Below are positions 1 through 9,427 of a stretch of 64,000 nucleotides of DNA, in pieces. The stretch covers positions 10,416,001 to 10,480,000 of the forward strand of contig NZ_CP107869.1 of the NCBI RefSeq assembly GCF_036013645.1, in the 5' to 3' direction. Position 1 is the first letter of the stretch, and every line of letters begins with the position of its first letter. Position numbers and translations under genes: made by a program. The notes below the pieces were generated by a model. That model made no database searches. It saw only the letters and a list, made by a program, of their open reading frames with translations, and was not told the origin of the DNA. The DNA comes from Streptomyces sp. NBC_00490 (GTDB lineage: Bacteria > Actinomycetota > Actinomycetes > Streptomycetales > Streptomycetaceae).

Positions 1-91
1 AGGCCAGCGCCGCGCCCGCGAGGAAGAGGTGCAGCAGGACCCGGGCGGGGCGCACGGGCGTACGGACCTTGGTCATGACGGTGGTGCTCAT
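1..91 (-). CDS. Sugar ABC transporter permease, N-terminus only (MalG-like), runs off the left edge
   Basis: About 30 codons are visible, starting MSTTVMTKVRTPVRPARVLL and entering a hydrophobic stretch just before the edge. The ATG at 91 overlaps the TGA of the upstream permease (ATGA), so the two are translationally coupled. Binding protein, first permease, second permease is the usual order for carbohydrate-uptake operons, so this is most likely the second inner-membrane subunit. Assignment rests mainly on context because so little is visible. Confidence 0.7.
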   Translation of the reverse strand, partial: MSTTVMTKVRTPVRPARVLLHLFLAGAALA

Positions 92-1083
92 GCGCGCCGC
101 TCCTTCCGGAAGGTGGACACCAGATACGGGATGATCACAACGAGCGAGATCAGCAGCAGCACGACCGCGATCGCGGAGCCGTAGCCGATGCGGCTGGACT
201 CGCCGATGATGTTGTTGGTGACCAGGATCGACAGCAGCTCGGTGCCCTCGGCGCCCTTGTTGAAGACGAAGACCAGGTCGAAGGCGCGCAGTGCCTCGAT
301 GATGGTGACGACGAGGACGACGGTGTTGGTGGGGCGCAGGGTCGGGAAGATGACGTTCTTGAACGTCTGCCACTCGTTGGCGCCGTCCAGCGAGGAGGCT
401 TCGCGCAGGGACGGGTCGACGCCCTTCAGGCCGGCCAGGTAGAGGATCATCATGTAGCCGGTGTGGCGCCAGGACGCGGCGATGAGGATGGCCCAGAGGT
501 TGAGGTCCGGGTCGCCGATCCAGTCGATGTACTTTCCCGGTTCGTTGGCCCCGATGACGCTGTTGATCAGGCCGGTGTCGGGGTTGTAGACGAGCTGCCA
601 GACGAACCCGATGACCGCCATGGACAGCACGACGGGCAGGAAGAAGGCCGTCTGGTAGACCCGGCTGAACCGGATCTTCTTGTCCAGTTGCACGGCCAGG
701 AACAGGCCGAGTGGCGTGGGGATCGCGATCAGGACGACGAACCAGATCACGTTGTGTTGGAGGGCGGGCCAGAACTGCGGGTTCTGCTCGAAGAGCTCCT
801 TGAAGTTCTGGAGCCCGACCCACTGGATGGAGTCGAAGCCGATGCCGTCCCAGGTGGTGAAGGCGAGGGCGATGGAGGCCAGCGCGGTGACCCAGACGAG
901 GGCGACGTGCAGGATCGTCGGAACGCCGGCCATCAGGCCGAGTGTGATCCGGTCGCGGCGGGTCAGCAGGCGCTGGTGGCCCTTGGGGATGCGCCTCTTC
1001 GCCGTCGCGGTGCCCGGAGGCGGCACCGCGGCCGCCTCCGGGATCTTCGTGGTCGTTTCGGAGCTCATGGTGTTGGTGTTCAT
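88..1083 (-). CDS. Carbohydrate ABC transporter permease (MalF-like)
   Basis: A 331-residue integral membrane subunit of a CUT1-type sugar importer. It has a long charged cytoplasmic N-terminus (about 1-45), then roughly six membrane segments. The EAA loop that docks the ATPase is at about residues 228-250 and begins EASSLDGANEW. It lies 23 nt downstream of the binding-protein gene and overlaps the next permease by ATGA, so the three form one operon. No ATPase gene is in view; Streptomyces often uses the shared MsiK ATPase for such importers (family knowledge). The substrate is unproven; neighbouring arabinanase and glucanase genes suggest plant-wall oligosaccharides. A start at the second Met (1068) is possible. 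Confidence 0.9.
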   Translation of the reverse strand: MNTNTMSSETTTKIPEAAAVPPPGTATAKRRIPKGHQRLLTRRDRITLGLMAGVPTILHVALVWVTALASIALAFTTWDGIGFDSIQWVGLQNFKELFEQNPQFWPALQHNVIWFVVLIAIPTPLGLFLAVQLDKKIRFSRVYQTAFFLPVVLSMAVIGFVWQLVYNPDTGLINSVIGANEPGKYIDWIGDPDLNLWAILIAASWRHTGYMMILYLAGLKGVDPSLREASSLDGANEWQTFKNVIFPTLRPTNTVVLVVTIIEALRAFDLVFVFNKGAEGTELLSILVTNNIIGESSRIGYGSAIAVVLLLISLVVIIPYLVSTFRKERRA

Positions 1084-1106
1084 CCGCTTCAGAAGGGGGG
1101 TCGGGC

Positions 1107-2417
1107 TCAGCCGGAGGCGAAGATCGTCTTCTTCTGGCGCTCGATCGAGGACAGCAGGCTGTCGATGCCCTTGGGGTCGCGGATGAACTTCTGGAGCGCT
1201 GGCTGCATCACGGTGGAGGTGAAGTCCGGGCGGCTGTCACGGTCCATGAACTGGGTGAGGTGCTTCGCCTGGGTGATCATTTCGTAGCCCTTCTTCTGCA
1301 GGGCGCTGTAGCCGGAGGTGTCGGCCTTCGTGGAGGCGGCGATCAGGCTCGGGTCGGCCTTGAGGTAGATCTCCTCGGCCTGGGCGGTGCCCAGGAATTC
1401 GAGCAGCTTGACGGCACCGGCGTGGTTCTTGGGCTTCTTGCTGAGCATGATGCCGTCGGTCGGCGCCTCGACGGTGTCCTGGCCGTACGCCGGGTCGATC
1501 TCGGGGAAGGGGAAGAAGTCGAGGTCGTCCAGGTCGGCCTTGTTGCTGAACTGCTGGGCCACGAACATGCCAAGCATGTACATACCGGCCTTCTTGGCCA
1601 CCAGCGTCTGGGCGGCGTCCTGCCAGGTACGGCCGACCGCGCCCTCCTGGTGGTAGGGCAGGGTCTCGGCCCAGGTGTCGAAGACCTTGCGGACCTTCGC
1701 GTCGGTCCAGGAGGCCTTGCCCGCCATCAGCTCGACGTGGAAGTCGTAGCCGTTGACCCGGAAGTTGATCTGGTCGAAGGAGCCCATCGCCGGCCAGGCG
1801 TCCTTGTCGCCGTACGCGATCGGGACGAGGCCGTCCTTGTTCATCTGCTTGCACAGGGCGACGTACGCGTCCCACGTGGTGGGGACCTCGTAGCCGTACT
1901 TCTGGAAGACGCTCTTGCGGTAGAAGACCGCCCACGGGGACGTGGTGAGGGGCACCAGGTAGTACTTGCCGTCCTGGCCCTTGCTGAGGTCGTGCATGGC
2001 ACTGGGGAAGTTGTCCCCGATCGTCTTCCATACGTCGTCGATCGGGGAGGCGAGGCCCTTGGCCGCGAAGAACTGCATCCGGTAGCCGGCGAACCACTGG
2101 AACACGTCGTCCGGCGTGCCTTGCAGATAGGTGTTGATCTGCTCCTGGAAGGTGTTGTGGTCCTTGGTGTTGATGTCGACCGCGATCCCGGACTGCTTGG
2201 TGAAGGCCGCGTAGACGTCGCCGTATCCCTTCTTCGGGACGGCGTCGGACGCGTTGGAGCCCACGGTGACGGTCTTGGTGTCCGACGAGGTGGAGCCGCC
2301 GGCGCAGGCGCTGAGCAGGGGGATGCCGGCACCCAGGAGCGCGGCTCCGCCGAGTCCGCGGAGCACGGTGCGGCGGCTGGTGGCAGGCATGGGCTGGCCA
2401 AGGGATGAATGGTGCAT
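1107..2417 (-). CDS. Extracellular sugar-binding lipoprotein of the ABC importer
   Basis: A 436-residue solute-binding protein that captures an extracellular sugar and delivers it to the permeases downstream. The N-terminus has a twin-arginine stretch (SRRTVLRG, about 14-21), a hydrophobic core and a lipobox LSAC with Cys38, so it is probably a Tat-exported lipoprotein. The remainder has the length and aromatic-rich character of CUT1 binding proteins. AGGAG lies 6 nt before the ATG at 2417, supporting that start; an internal Met at 2390 would also retain the signal. It is the first gene of its operon and diverges from a LacI regulator, its likely controller. Confidence 0.88.
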   Translation of the reverse strand: MHHSSLGQPMPATSRRTVLRGLGGAALLGAGIPLLSACAGGSTSSDTKTVTVGSNASDAVPKKGYGDVYAAFTKQSGIAVDINTKDHNTFQEQINTYLQGTPDDVFQWFAGYRMQFFAAKGLASPIDDVWKTIGDNFPSAMHDLSKGQDGKYYLVPLTTSPWAVFYRKSVFQKYGYEVPTTWDAYVALCKQMNKDGLVPIAYGDKDAWPAMGSFDQINFRVNGYDFHVELMAGKASWTDAKVRKVFDTWAETLPYHQEGAVGRTWQDAAQTLVAKKAGMYMLGMFVAQQFSNKADLDDLDFFPFPEIDPAYGQDTVEAPTDGIMLSKKPKNHAGAVKLLEFLGTAQAEEIYLKADPSLIAASTKADTSGYSALQKKGYEMITQAKHLTQFMDRDSRPDFTSTVMQPALQKFIRDPKGIDSLLSSIERQKKTIFASG

Positions 2418-2503
2418 TTTGACTCCTGACAGGGCTGGCGGTACCCAGGCGTGGCGCGTCAGCCGGAGGGGGGTGGCGGAGAGACAGCCGCTGAGTGACC
2501 AGA

Positions 2504-2521
2504 ATCAAACACGATCAAACA
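2504..2521. promoter_or_regulatory. Direct repeat ATCAAACA, 10-bp period
   Basis: ATCAAACA occurs at 2504-2511 and again at 2514-2521, one helical turn apart, about 90 bp upstream of the binding-protein start. On the transcribed strand this reads TGTTTGATCG then TGTTTGATTC. Spacing and position suggest an activator or repressor site or a promoter element of the transporter operon. No protein is assigned. Confidence 0.4.
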
Positions 2522-2847
2522 AGCTCGATCGGTGGATGCCAGGAAGCGTGAACTCTGTGTGTGCTCCCTGTCAAGACTGAGCGTCCGGCAATTCGTGGGG
2601 GATGAGGTCCGATCGGAAGCCCGACCTGCGGGCGGCCGACGTGGACGGACAGCGCTGAGATGGTGGGCCGCCGCGTCGTCCCGTATGTAATGAATGCCAC
2701 TTGAGCTGCTGAAATGCGCTCCGGAGACGCTTCGCCGGACGCCTGCGGCGACTCCCTTTGCCCGGTCACGGCCTTGACGCCCGTTCCCGTCGGAGCCGAT
2801 TGGCGTTGCGGGAACTCTTGACGTGCGCTCGGTGGATGCGTACACAT

Positions 2848-2874
2848 TGACCGCGCGGTCAGACCGCGCGGTCA
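2848..2874. promoter_or_regulatory. Tandem palindromic operator TGACCGCGCGGTCA
   Basis: The 14-bp perfect palindrome TGACCGCGCGGTCA (2848-2861) is followed directly by GACCGCGCGGTCA (2862-2874), sharing the central A. It lies between the divergent binding-protein and LacI genes, close to the LacI start. A perfect GC-centred palindrome there is what an autoregulated LacI-family repressor would use; the binding itself is inference. The rest of the 2418-2879 interval shows no gene. Confidence 0.55.
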
Positions 2875-2921
2875 TGTAAATGACCTCGTTCGATGGAGAA
2901 CACACGGCCATGGGAGACGTC

Positions 2922-3959
2922 ATGACATCAGGCCTGGAGCGCGGTGCCGGCTCCTCCGCGCCGCGCAGCGAGGACGTGGCCAGGCTGGCCGGCGTCTCAC
3001 GCAAGACGGTCTCCCGTGTCCTCAACAACGAGCCGTATGTCTCCGAGGAGTCCCGGCGACGTGTCTTGGCGGCCGCCGAGGAACTCGGCTACCGGCTGAA
3101 CCACGCCGCCAGGGCACTGGCCTCCGGCCGTACCCGCTCCATCGGTGTGGTCGCTCTGGGAACGGCCGGATACGGCACGGCCTCCCTGCTCGTGGGCATC
3201 GAACAGGCCGTACGAGACGCCGGCTACGCCCTGCGCGTGCTCAACACCCCCGACGGCAACCCGCAAAGCATCGCCGCCGCCCTGGAATCACTCCTGGAGC
3301 AGGGCGTGGACGGCATCGTGGTCTCCGAACCCATCGTCGAAGGTGAAGTCCCGCTCGGCGTCGACGTGCCGGTCCTCTTCCTGGGAGCCCCACCCGCCTT
3401 CAGTGCCGCCCGGACGTTGAGCGTCGGCGTCGGCGCCCACCAACTGGCGCGCACGGCCACCGATCACCTCCTGGACCTGGGGCACGCGACCGTCCACCAC
3501 CTCGCCGGACCGCGCCGCTGGTACGCCACCACGGACCGCATCGAGGGATGGCGGGCGGCACTGGCGGACCGGGGCGCCCACGAACCTCCCGTTCTCAACG
3601 GCGACTGGTCGGCGGCATCCGGGTACGCCGCGGGTCGCGAGCTGGCCGCCTACGGCTCGGTGACCGCGGTGTTCGCCGGGGGCGACGAGATGGCCATCGG
3701 TCTGATCCATGCCCTGCGGGAAGCGGGCTGCCGGGTGCCGGAGGACATCAGCGTCGTCGGTTTCGACGGAAACCCGGTCTTCGCCTACGTCTCCCCGCCG
3801 CTGACCACCGTCCGCCAGCCCTTCGAGGCCGCCTCGAGCGAAGGAATCCGGCTGCTCCTGCACGCCATCGAGAAGCCCGACACCGCCTTGCCGCCGGCCA
3901 ACGACCCACCCGTCGAACTGATCGTCCGCGGCTCGACGGCGCCGCCGCCCTCCCCCTGA
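2922..3959 (+). CDS. LacI-family transcriptional regulator
   Basis: A LacI/GalR repressor of about 345 residues. The N-terminal helix-turn-helix reads EDVARLAGVSRKTVSRVLNN, followed by the hinge helix and a periplasmic-binding-protein-like sugar domain ending in the family pattern SVVGFDGNPVFAYVSPPLTT. I chose the ATG at 2922 because GGGAG lies 5 nt upstream; in-frame starts at 2880 and 2910 also exist. It diverges from the ABC importer operon and precedes the secreted arabinanase gene, so it probably controls one or both in response to a plant-wall sugar. Confidence 0.88.
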   Translation: MTSGLERGAGSSAPRSEDVARLAGVSRKTVSRVLNNEPYVSEESRRRVLAAAEELGYRLNHAARALASGRTRSIGVVALGTAGYGTASLLVGIEQAVRDAGYALRVLNTPDGNPQSIAAALESLLEQGVDGIVVSEPIVEGEVPLGVDVPVLFLGAPPAFSAARTLSVGVGAHQLARTATDHLLDLGHATVHHLAGPRRWYATTDRIEGWRAALADRGAHEPPVLNGDWSAASGYAAGRELAAYGSVTAVFAGGDEMAIGLIHALREAGCRVPEDISVVGFDGNPVFAYVSPPLTTVRQPFEAASSEGIRLLLHAIEKPDTALPPANDPPVELIVRGSTAPPPSP

Positions 3960-4183
3960 CCCACCCCACGCCGTACGACCGCTCCGGCGCACCCACACGC
4001 CGGAGCGCTGCACCTCCGCCATTCCGCACTTGGCGCGCAGAGCCCCCCGCGCTCGCGCGCCGCGCCCGGCAGCGTCGCCCCACTGTCCCCGCACGACGCG
4101 CCCACGAACTCCGCCGCGTCACTCCGAGCCGTTCCGAGCCGGCGGAACCGAAACACACCTTCCCCCTTCTCCCGGGAGCCGCA

Positions 4184-6244
4184 ATGTCCCCAGCGCAGAC
4201 AGGCGCCAGATCCGGCGCCGCTCCGCGTTCCCGTCCCCTCTCCCTCCTCTCCCTGGCCTTCGTCCTGCTCGTCGCGGCGATGACCATGGTCATTCCCGCC
4301 GGCCGGGCGGACGCCCTGGCCCGTCCCTCGCAGACGATGTACACCCCGCCGTCGGGTGCGCCCTCGCCCGGGTCGCTCTACCCGCGGGCGATGCGCATGC
4401 AGCACAACGGCTCCGCCAACGGCACCATCCTCGCGACGTTCGAGCAGTACACCTCCGGCACACCGGTCCTCCCGATCTACCGCAGCACGGACAACGGCAA
4501 CTCCTGGTCGAAGATCTCCGAGGTCGCCGACACACAGAACGGCTGGGGCATGCGCTGGCAGCCCGAGCTGTACGAACTGCCCACCGCGGTGGGCGGCTTC
4601 CCGGCCGGCACCATCCTCGCCGCCGGAGCCTCGGTCCCCGCCGACCGCTCCGCCATCAAGATCGATGTCTACGCCAGCACCAACCGCGGACAGACCTGGA
4701 CGTTCGTCAGCAACATCGCCACCGGCGGCCCGGCATACGACCAGAGCGGCAACGGCAACACCCCCGTATGGGAGCCCTTCTTCCTCTACGCCAACGGCAA
4801 GCTGATCGTCTACTACTCCGACCAGCGTGACCCCGACCACGGCCAGAAGCTCGTGCACCAGGTCACCACGAACCTCACCACGTGGGGTCCGGTCGTGGAC
4901 GACGTGGCGATGCCCACCTTCAGCCAGCGCCCGGGTATGGCCACCGTCGCGAAGCTGCCCAACGGCAACTACGTCATGACGTACGAGTACGGCGGTTCGC
5001 CCTCGGGCAATTTCGCCGTCTACTACAAGATCTCCGCCGACCCGGAGGCGTTCGACTCCGTCACGGGCATTCCCCTGCGGTCGACGGACGGAGCGGTCCC
5101 GACCAGTACTCCGTACATCACGTGGCTGCCCACCGGTGGTCCGAACGGCACGCTCGTCGTCGGCGCCTACAGCACCAGTGATCTGTTCCTCAACACCCAG
5201 AACGGCGCCGCGAACACCTGGACGCGTATCACCTCCAACGTCGCCAACGGCTACAGCCGCGGCATGGTGCCCCTGTCCGACGGCCACAGTCTGCTCGTGC
5301 TCAGCGGCGGGAACGGAGGCCCCGACCTCTCCAACCCCGTCACCTACAGCACCATCGACCTGGGCGGAGGCATCTCGGACGGTGCCACCTACACCGTGTC
5401 GAACGCGGGCAGCAATCTCCTGCTGGGCATCGCGGGCGGCTCCACCACCAACGGCACGAGCGCCACCCAGCAGAACGCCGACAACGCCACCGACCAGCAG
5501 TGGCGGTTCGTGCAGCAGCCCTCCGGCTACTTCAGGATCCTCAACGTCGCCAGCGGCAAGGTCCTCGGTGTCGAGAACCAGTCCACCGCCGACGGTGCCA
5601 AGGTCCTCCAGTGGGACGACAACGGCACTCTGGACCACGAGTGGGCCGTCTCCCCGCACCAGGCCGGCGGGTTCAGCATCACCAACCGTGTGACCGGCAA
5701 GTACCTGGAGATCCCGAACGCCTCCACAGTGGCCGGCACCGCCGCCGTCCAGTGGAGCGGCACCAACTGCGCCTGCCAGCGCTGGAACCTCACCCAGACC
5801 GCGCTTCCCCCGCTGGGCACCGGGCAGTACGTCCTCGTCAACAAGAACAGCGGAAGGTACCTGGACATCCCGCAGGGCTCCACCGCCACAGGTACGGCCA
5901 CCCAGCAGTGGCAGAACTCGGCCTGCTTCTGCCAGCTGTTCACCTTCCAGTCCGCCGGCGGTGGAGCCTGGACCATCAAAAACGCCAACAGCAATCTGAA
6001 CCTGGACATCCGTAATGGCTCCACCACCGCCGGAGCCGCCGTCGTCCAGAACACACCGTCCGCCGCAAACTCGCAGAAGTGGACCCTCACCGACGCGGGC
6101 AACGGCTACTACAAACTGAAGAACGTGGGCAGTGCCTTCAACGCCGCCGTCGCCCAGTCCTCCACCAGCAACGGCGCGGGAGTCGTGCAGTGGAACGACC
6201 TGAGCATCGACGACCAACTCTGGAAGATCGTCCGCATCAACTGA
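4184..6244 (+). CDS. Secreted GH93-type exo-arabinanase with two ricin-type lectin domains
   Basis: A 686-residue exported enzyme. A signal peptide (about 1-45) ends near GRADA. The catalytic beta-propeller (about 46-390) has the GH93 hallmarks NGWGMRWQPELYELP, TPVWEPF and VVYYSDQRDP-like IVYYSDQRDPDHGQKLVH; that family releases arabinobiose from linear arabinan. Two ricin B-type modules follow (about 399-545 and 553-686) with repeated QQWRF/QRWNL-like motifs that bind carbohydrate. GGGAG lies 5 nt before the chosen ATG; the frame stays open upstream but is not convincing there. It converges with the GH5 gene, 24 nt away. GH93 is recognised from motifs, so a related sialidase-fold activity remains possible. 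Confidence 0.85.
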   Translation: MSPAQTGARSGAAPRSRPLSLLSLAFVLLVAAMTMVIPAGRADALARPSQTMYTPPSGAPSPGSLYPRAMRMQHNGSANGTILATFEQYTSGTPVLPIYRSTDNGNSWSKISEVADTQNGWGMRWQPELYELPTAVGGFPAGTILAAGASVPADRSAIKIDVYASTNRGQTWTFVSNIATGGPAYDQSGNGNTPVWEPFFLYANGKLIVYYSDQRDPDHGQKLVHQVTTNLTTWGPVVDDVAMPTFSQRPGMATVAKLPNGNYVMTYEYGGSPSGNFAVYYKISADPEAFDSVTGIPLRSTDGAVPTSTPYITWLPTGGPNGTLVVGAYSTSDLFLNTQNGAANTWTRITSNVANGYSRGMVPLSDGHSLLVLSGGNGGPDLSNPVTYSTIDLGGGISDGATYTVSNAGSNLLLGIAGGSTTNGTSATQQNADNATDQQWRFVQQPSGYFRILNVASGKVLGVENQSTADGAKVLQWDDNGTLDHEWAVSPHQAGGFSITNRVTGKYLEIPNASTVAGTAAVQWSGTNCACQRWNLTQTALPPLGTGQYVLVNKNSGRYLDIPQGSTATGTATQQWQNSACFCQLFTFQSAGGGAWTIKNANSNLNLDIRNGSTTAGAAVVQNTPSAANSQKWTLTDAGNGYYKLKNVGSAFNAAVAQSSTSNGAGVVQWNDLSIDDQLWKIVRIN

Positions 6245-6268
6245 GTTGATCGTCCGCAGCCGGACGTG

Positions 6269-8002
6269 TCAGGCGGTCGTACCGGTCACCGAGTTCCCGA
6301 ACTTGGTGACCTGGTACGTCACCGTGGCACCGCTCCAGAAATGGAAGGTGAGCGTCACCGTCGAGTCGTCCTTGAGCGAGTCGAAGAACGCGGGGGTCAG
6401 TTTGATGGCTTCGCCGGTGTAGGCGGAGAAGGCGGCGTCCCATTGCTGGTACGACGTCCAGCTGGCCGGCCCCGCGTTGCTTCCGTCGTCGTACCGGGCT
6501 TCCATCGTGGCCAGGAGGTCGCCGCGGAACTGGGTGGGGACGGCGTACGAGTCCGTGGTGCCGGTGGCGTTCGACAGGACCGGAGTGTCGGAGGAGATGA
6601 CGTCGATCGGCCACGGGACGCCGCGGGAGAACCTGGCCTCCAGCGTCGCCCTGACCCCGTACGCCCGGTCGCCGGCCAGACGGGTGAGGGCGGAGGACGC
6701 CAGTGTCAGCTCGTTGCCGGAGAGGGTGTAGTCGGAGCCTTTCGCCAGCTCATGGCCGTCATACCAAAGGCCCTGGAAATTGGTCGTGTTCGGATTGAGG
6801 GTGAGCGTCCGGTCGGTGATGGCGCCCGACTTGGGGAGGAAGACCTGGTCGCTGGAGGCGGTTCCGGAGCGGGTGGTCCAGCTCGACTTGATCTGGGCGA
6901 AGAGCTGCGGGTCGCGCCATTGCAGGGTGTTGCGGTTGAGGAACTGGCCGGCGTCCCAGAGCATTGTGGTGAGCTTGCGCGTACGGGCGTAGTTCCCCAG
7001 GAACTCGAAGTACTTGAGCTGCTCACCGCGCTCGATGATGCCCGGCCGGTTGTGGTCGTAGGCGAGGAGGGCGTACTCGCCGATGATGACCGGGATGCCG
7101 TGGGCGACGAAGGTCTCGTACGCGCGGTCGAAGGTGCCGGTGAGATCCTGTTCCGAGGTGGCGTCGAAGCGCGTGTAGCCGGCGATGTTCACGCTGAACG
7201 GCCACCATCCGTAGAAGTGGATGGTCGTGGCCACCATGGGGTCGTTCAGGGCGGTCAGTTCGGCGGCCAGGGCGTCCAGCCGCCCCTGGTCGGCGTTGGT
7301 GTAGAGGGTGGGGAGCACGAGCAGGCGCGTGGCGTTCTTGCCCCCCGAGGCACGGACGATCCGGTGGAAGTCGCTGTTGAGCTCCTTGAGGAGACGGTAG
7401 TTCTCGTCGTCCCCCGAAGTGCCGCTGAACGTCGGCTCGTTGATGCTCTCGAACACGAGTCGCGGCGAGGCGTCCCGGAACGTCGCGGCGATCTGGGCCC
7501 ACGTCGCGTCGTACCGGGCGAGGACGGTGTCGTGGTCGGTCGCCAGGTTGTTGACCCACATCCATGAGTCGTGGTGCATGTTGAGCAGGACGTACAGACC
7601 CTCTGCCTGCGCCCAGTCGGCGACCTGCTTGACCTTCGCCATCCAGGCCGGATCGATGGTGTAGTCCGGCGCCCCGCCTTGGTGGATGCCCCAGGTCACG
7701 GGGAGCCGGATGCTCTTGAACCCCTGTGACCTGACCTTCTTCAGCAGCGCCTGGGTCACGGGCGGGTTGCCCCAGGAGGTCTCGTCGGGGATGGCGTCGT
7801 AGGTGTTGCCCATGTTCCAGCCCGGCTGCATGGCGGCGACCATGGAGCGTGCGGCGGGGGTGCTGGATGGCGGTGGCGTGTCCGCGTGCGCGGCCATCGG
7901 TGTCAGGGGGAGCAGAACGATCGCCAGGGCGAGCGCCGCCAGACGCCGTACGGGCCGCCTAGGTTGGTGTCGCCGGGCCAGGAGTCTTGCCAGTCTCGTC
8001 AT
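6269..8002 (-). CDS. Secreted GH5 endoglucanase/xyloglucanase with C-terminal X2-type and CBM46-like modules
   Basis: A 577-residue exported glycoside hydrolase. The signal peptide ends near residue 41 (AHA-DT). The GH5 barrel begins MQPGWNMGNTYDA and carries the acid/base Glu189 in SINEP and the nucleophile Glu309 in VIIGEYALL. After about residue 385 come two beta-sandwich modules: an Ig-like X2 module (FLPKSGAITDRTLTLNPN) and a C-terminal module of the CBM46 kind. The order GH5, X2, CBM46 is known from GH5 subfamily 4 enzymes acting on beta-glucan or xyloglucan. It diverges from a LacI gene, and GAAAGTTTC lies about 100 bp upstream. Subfamily and exact substrate are inferred. Confidence 0.85.
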   Translation of the reverse strand: MTRLARLLARRHQPRRPVRRLAALALAIVLLPLTPMAAHADTPPPSSTPAARSMVAAMQPGWNMGNTYDAIPDETSWGNPPVTQALLKKVRSQGFKSIRLPVTWGIHQGGAPDYTIDPAWMAKVKQVADWAQAEGLYVLLNMHHDSWMWVNNLATDHDTVLARYDATWAQIAATFRDASPRLVFESINEPTFSGTSGDDENYRLLKELNSDFHRIVRASGGKNATRLLVLPTLYTNADQGRLDALAAELTALNDPMVATTIHFYGWWPFSVNIAGYTRFDATSEQDLTGTFDRAYETFVAHGIPVIIGEYALLAYDHNRPGIIERGEQLKYFEFLGNYARTRKLTTMLWDAGQFLNRNTLQWRDPQLFAQIKSSWTTRSGTASSDQVFLPKSGAITDRTLTLNPNTTNFQGLWYDGHELAKGSDYTLSGNELTLASSALTRLAGDRAYGVRATLEARFSRGVPWPIDVISSDTPVLSNATGTTDSYAVPTQFRGDLLATMEARYDDGSNAGPASWTSYQQWDAAFSAYTGEAIKLTPAFFDSLKDDSTVTLTFHFWSGATVTYQVTKFGNSVTGTTA

Positions 8003-8102
8003 CGCGTCGGCCTTTCACGGTGGGGAGCGAAGGGCTTGCGGGAGGTGCCGTACTGACGCCGGGGCGGTTCTCGTTCCGGTTCTGAACCGACCGGTGGTGC
8101 AG

Positions 8103-8111
8103 GAAAGTTTC
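8103..8111. promoter_or_regulatory. GAAAGTTTC site upstream of the GH5 gene
   Basis: GAAAGTTTC is a near-palindrome in the divergent GH5/LacI interval. Its reverse complement, GAAACTTTC, occurs upstream of the neighbouring secreted-enzyme gene at 9428-9436. The shared element suggests a common regulator, probably the LacI protein encoded between them. Confidence 0.5.
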
Positions 8112-8271
8112 TTGGGATGCGGCGGAGAATGTAACAAGGAGTGGCGCCGGAAGCTACCGCCCTGCTCACGCGAAGTGCCAGAATGCTGCGGTACACGCAG
8201 GTGAGTTGTCCGGCCGGCTTTCACCCGCGGTCCGAGCGGGGGAAGCGGGCCGGTGAGGGGGAAGGCAGACC

Positions 8272-9324
8272 TTGGCGGACCGCGGAGTTGACGGAGTGGC
8301 AGATCGCGAACGTCCGCGGGGCGGCGACGGCCCTCGGCCGGTCACCATCGCGTACATCGCCGAGTCGGCGGGTGTGTCGGTCCCCACCGTGTCCAAGGTG
8401 ATCAACGGCAAGTCAGGGGTGTCTGCGGACACCCGCGCGCGTGTCGAGGAGCTGGTCAACAGGTACGGCTACCGCAAGCCCGCCGGTGCCAACCGGAACA
8501 ATGTCGTCGAGCTGGTGTTCCGGGAGCTCAAGCACATGTGGGCGGTCGAGATCATCCGGGGCGTCGAGCGGGTGGCCAGGCAGCACGGTGTGGGCGTCAT
8601 GGTGTCCGAGTTTGGCCTGCACGAAACGGCCTCGGTCACCTGGGACGACACCGTTGCCCGGCGCCCGAACTGCGTCCTGTCCGTGGCCCAGCTCTCCGAG
8701 GCAGAGCGCGAGCAACTGACCGCGAAGGGCATCCCGTTCGTCGTCTTCGACCCGGCCACGGAACTGCCGGACGACGTTCCGTTCGTGGGTGCCACCAACT
8801 GGTCCGGCGGCCGTGCGGCGACCCGTCACCTCACCGACCTCGGGCACCGCCGTATCGCCATGATCAGCGGCCCCGAGGACCAGCTGTACTGCGCCGCCAG
8901 ACTGGACGGATACCGCTCCGCGATCCAGGCGGCCGGCCTGCCGGCCGATGCGGAACTCATCGTGCACGCCCTCCTCACCCCGGAGGGCGGGAGCGCGGCC
9001 GCGCGTTCCCTGCTGGCGGTGCCCGACCGGCCGACAGCGATCTTCACCGCCAACGACCTTCAGGCGCTCGGCGTCTACCAGGCGGCACGCGAGGCGGGAC
9101 TGCGGATTCCCGAGGACCTCAGTGTGGTCGGCTTCGACGATCTGCCCGTGGTGGCGTGGGTGGACCCACCGCTGACCACGGTGCATCAGCCGCTCACCGA
9201 AATGGCCTCGGCGGCCACGGAGTTGGCGCTCGCCCTCGGCCGTGGCGAGAACTCCGCGCAGGCCCGGCTGGAGATCGGGACGACTCTCACCGTCCGCGCC
9301 AGCACCGCGCCGCCGAAGAACTGA
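8272..9324 (+). CDS. LacI-family transcriptional regulator
   Basis: A 350-residue LacI/GalR repressor. The helix-turn-helix begins at about residue 24 (VTIAYIAESAGVSVPTVSKV) and the effector domain ends in the family pattern SVVGFDDLPVVAWVDPPLTT. I take the TTG at 8272, preceded by GAGGGGGAAGG; an in-frame GTG at 8296 is the main alternative. It diverges from the GH5 gene and precedes the broken arabinofuranosidase-like gene. Both of those have a GAAASTTTC element upstream, so it probably represses both in the absence of inducer. Confidence 0.87.
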   Translation: MADRGVDGVADRERPRGGDGPRPVTIAYIAESAGVSVPTVSKVINGKSGVSADTRARVEELVNRYGYRKPAGANRNNVVELVFRELKHMWAVEIIRGVERVARQHGVGVMVSEFGLHETASVTWDDTVARRPNCVLSVAQLSEAEREQLTAKGIPFVVFDPATELPDDVPFVGATNWSGGRAATRHLTDLGHRRIAMISGPEDQLYCAARLDGYRSAIQAAGLPADAELIVHALLTPEGGSAAARSLLAVPDRPTAIFTANDLQALGVYQAAREAGLRIPEDLSVVGFDDLPVVAWVDPPLTTVHQPLTEMASAATELALALGRGENSAQARLEIGTTLTVRASTAPPKN

Positions 9325-9427
9325 CCCGTCTCCGCACCGCACTTGAGGAAGAAGTGGCCCGAGAGGCCATTGACCTGTGCCGTGGGTCTCGCTAACTCCC
9401 AGAAGAGACTGTCGCACTCAAAGTAGC

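Noticed and set aside
3785..6217. An 810-codon open frame on the minus strand opposite the GH93 gene
   Set aside because: The plus strand has a signal peptide, catalytic motifs and lectin repeats; the minus frame is the usual long shadow in GC-rich DNA, with low-complexity Gly/Val/Arg composition.
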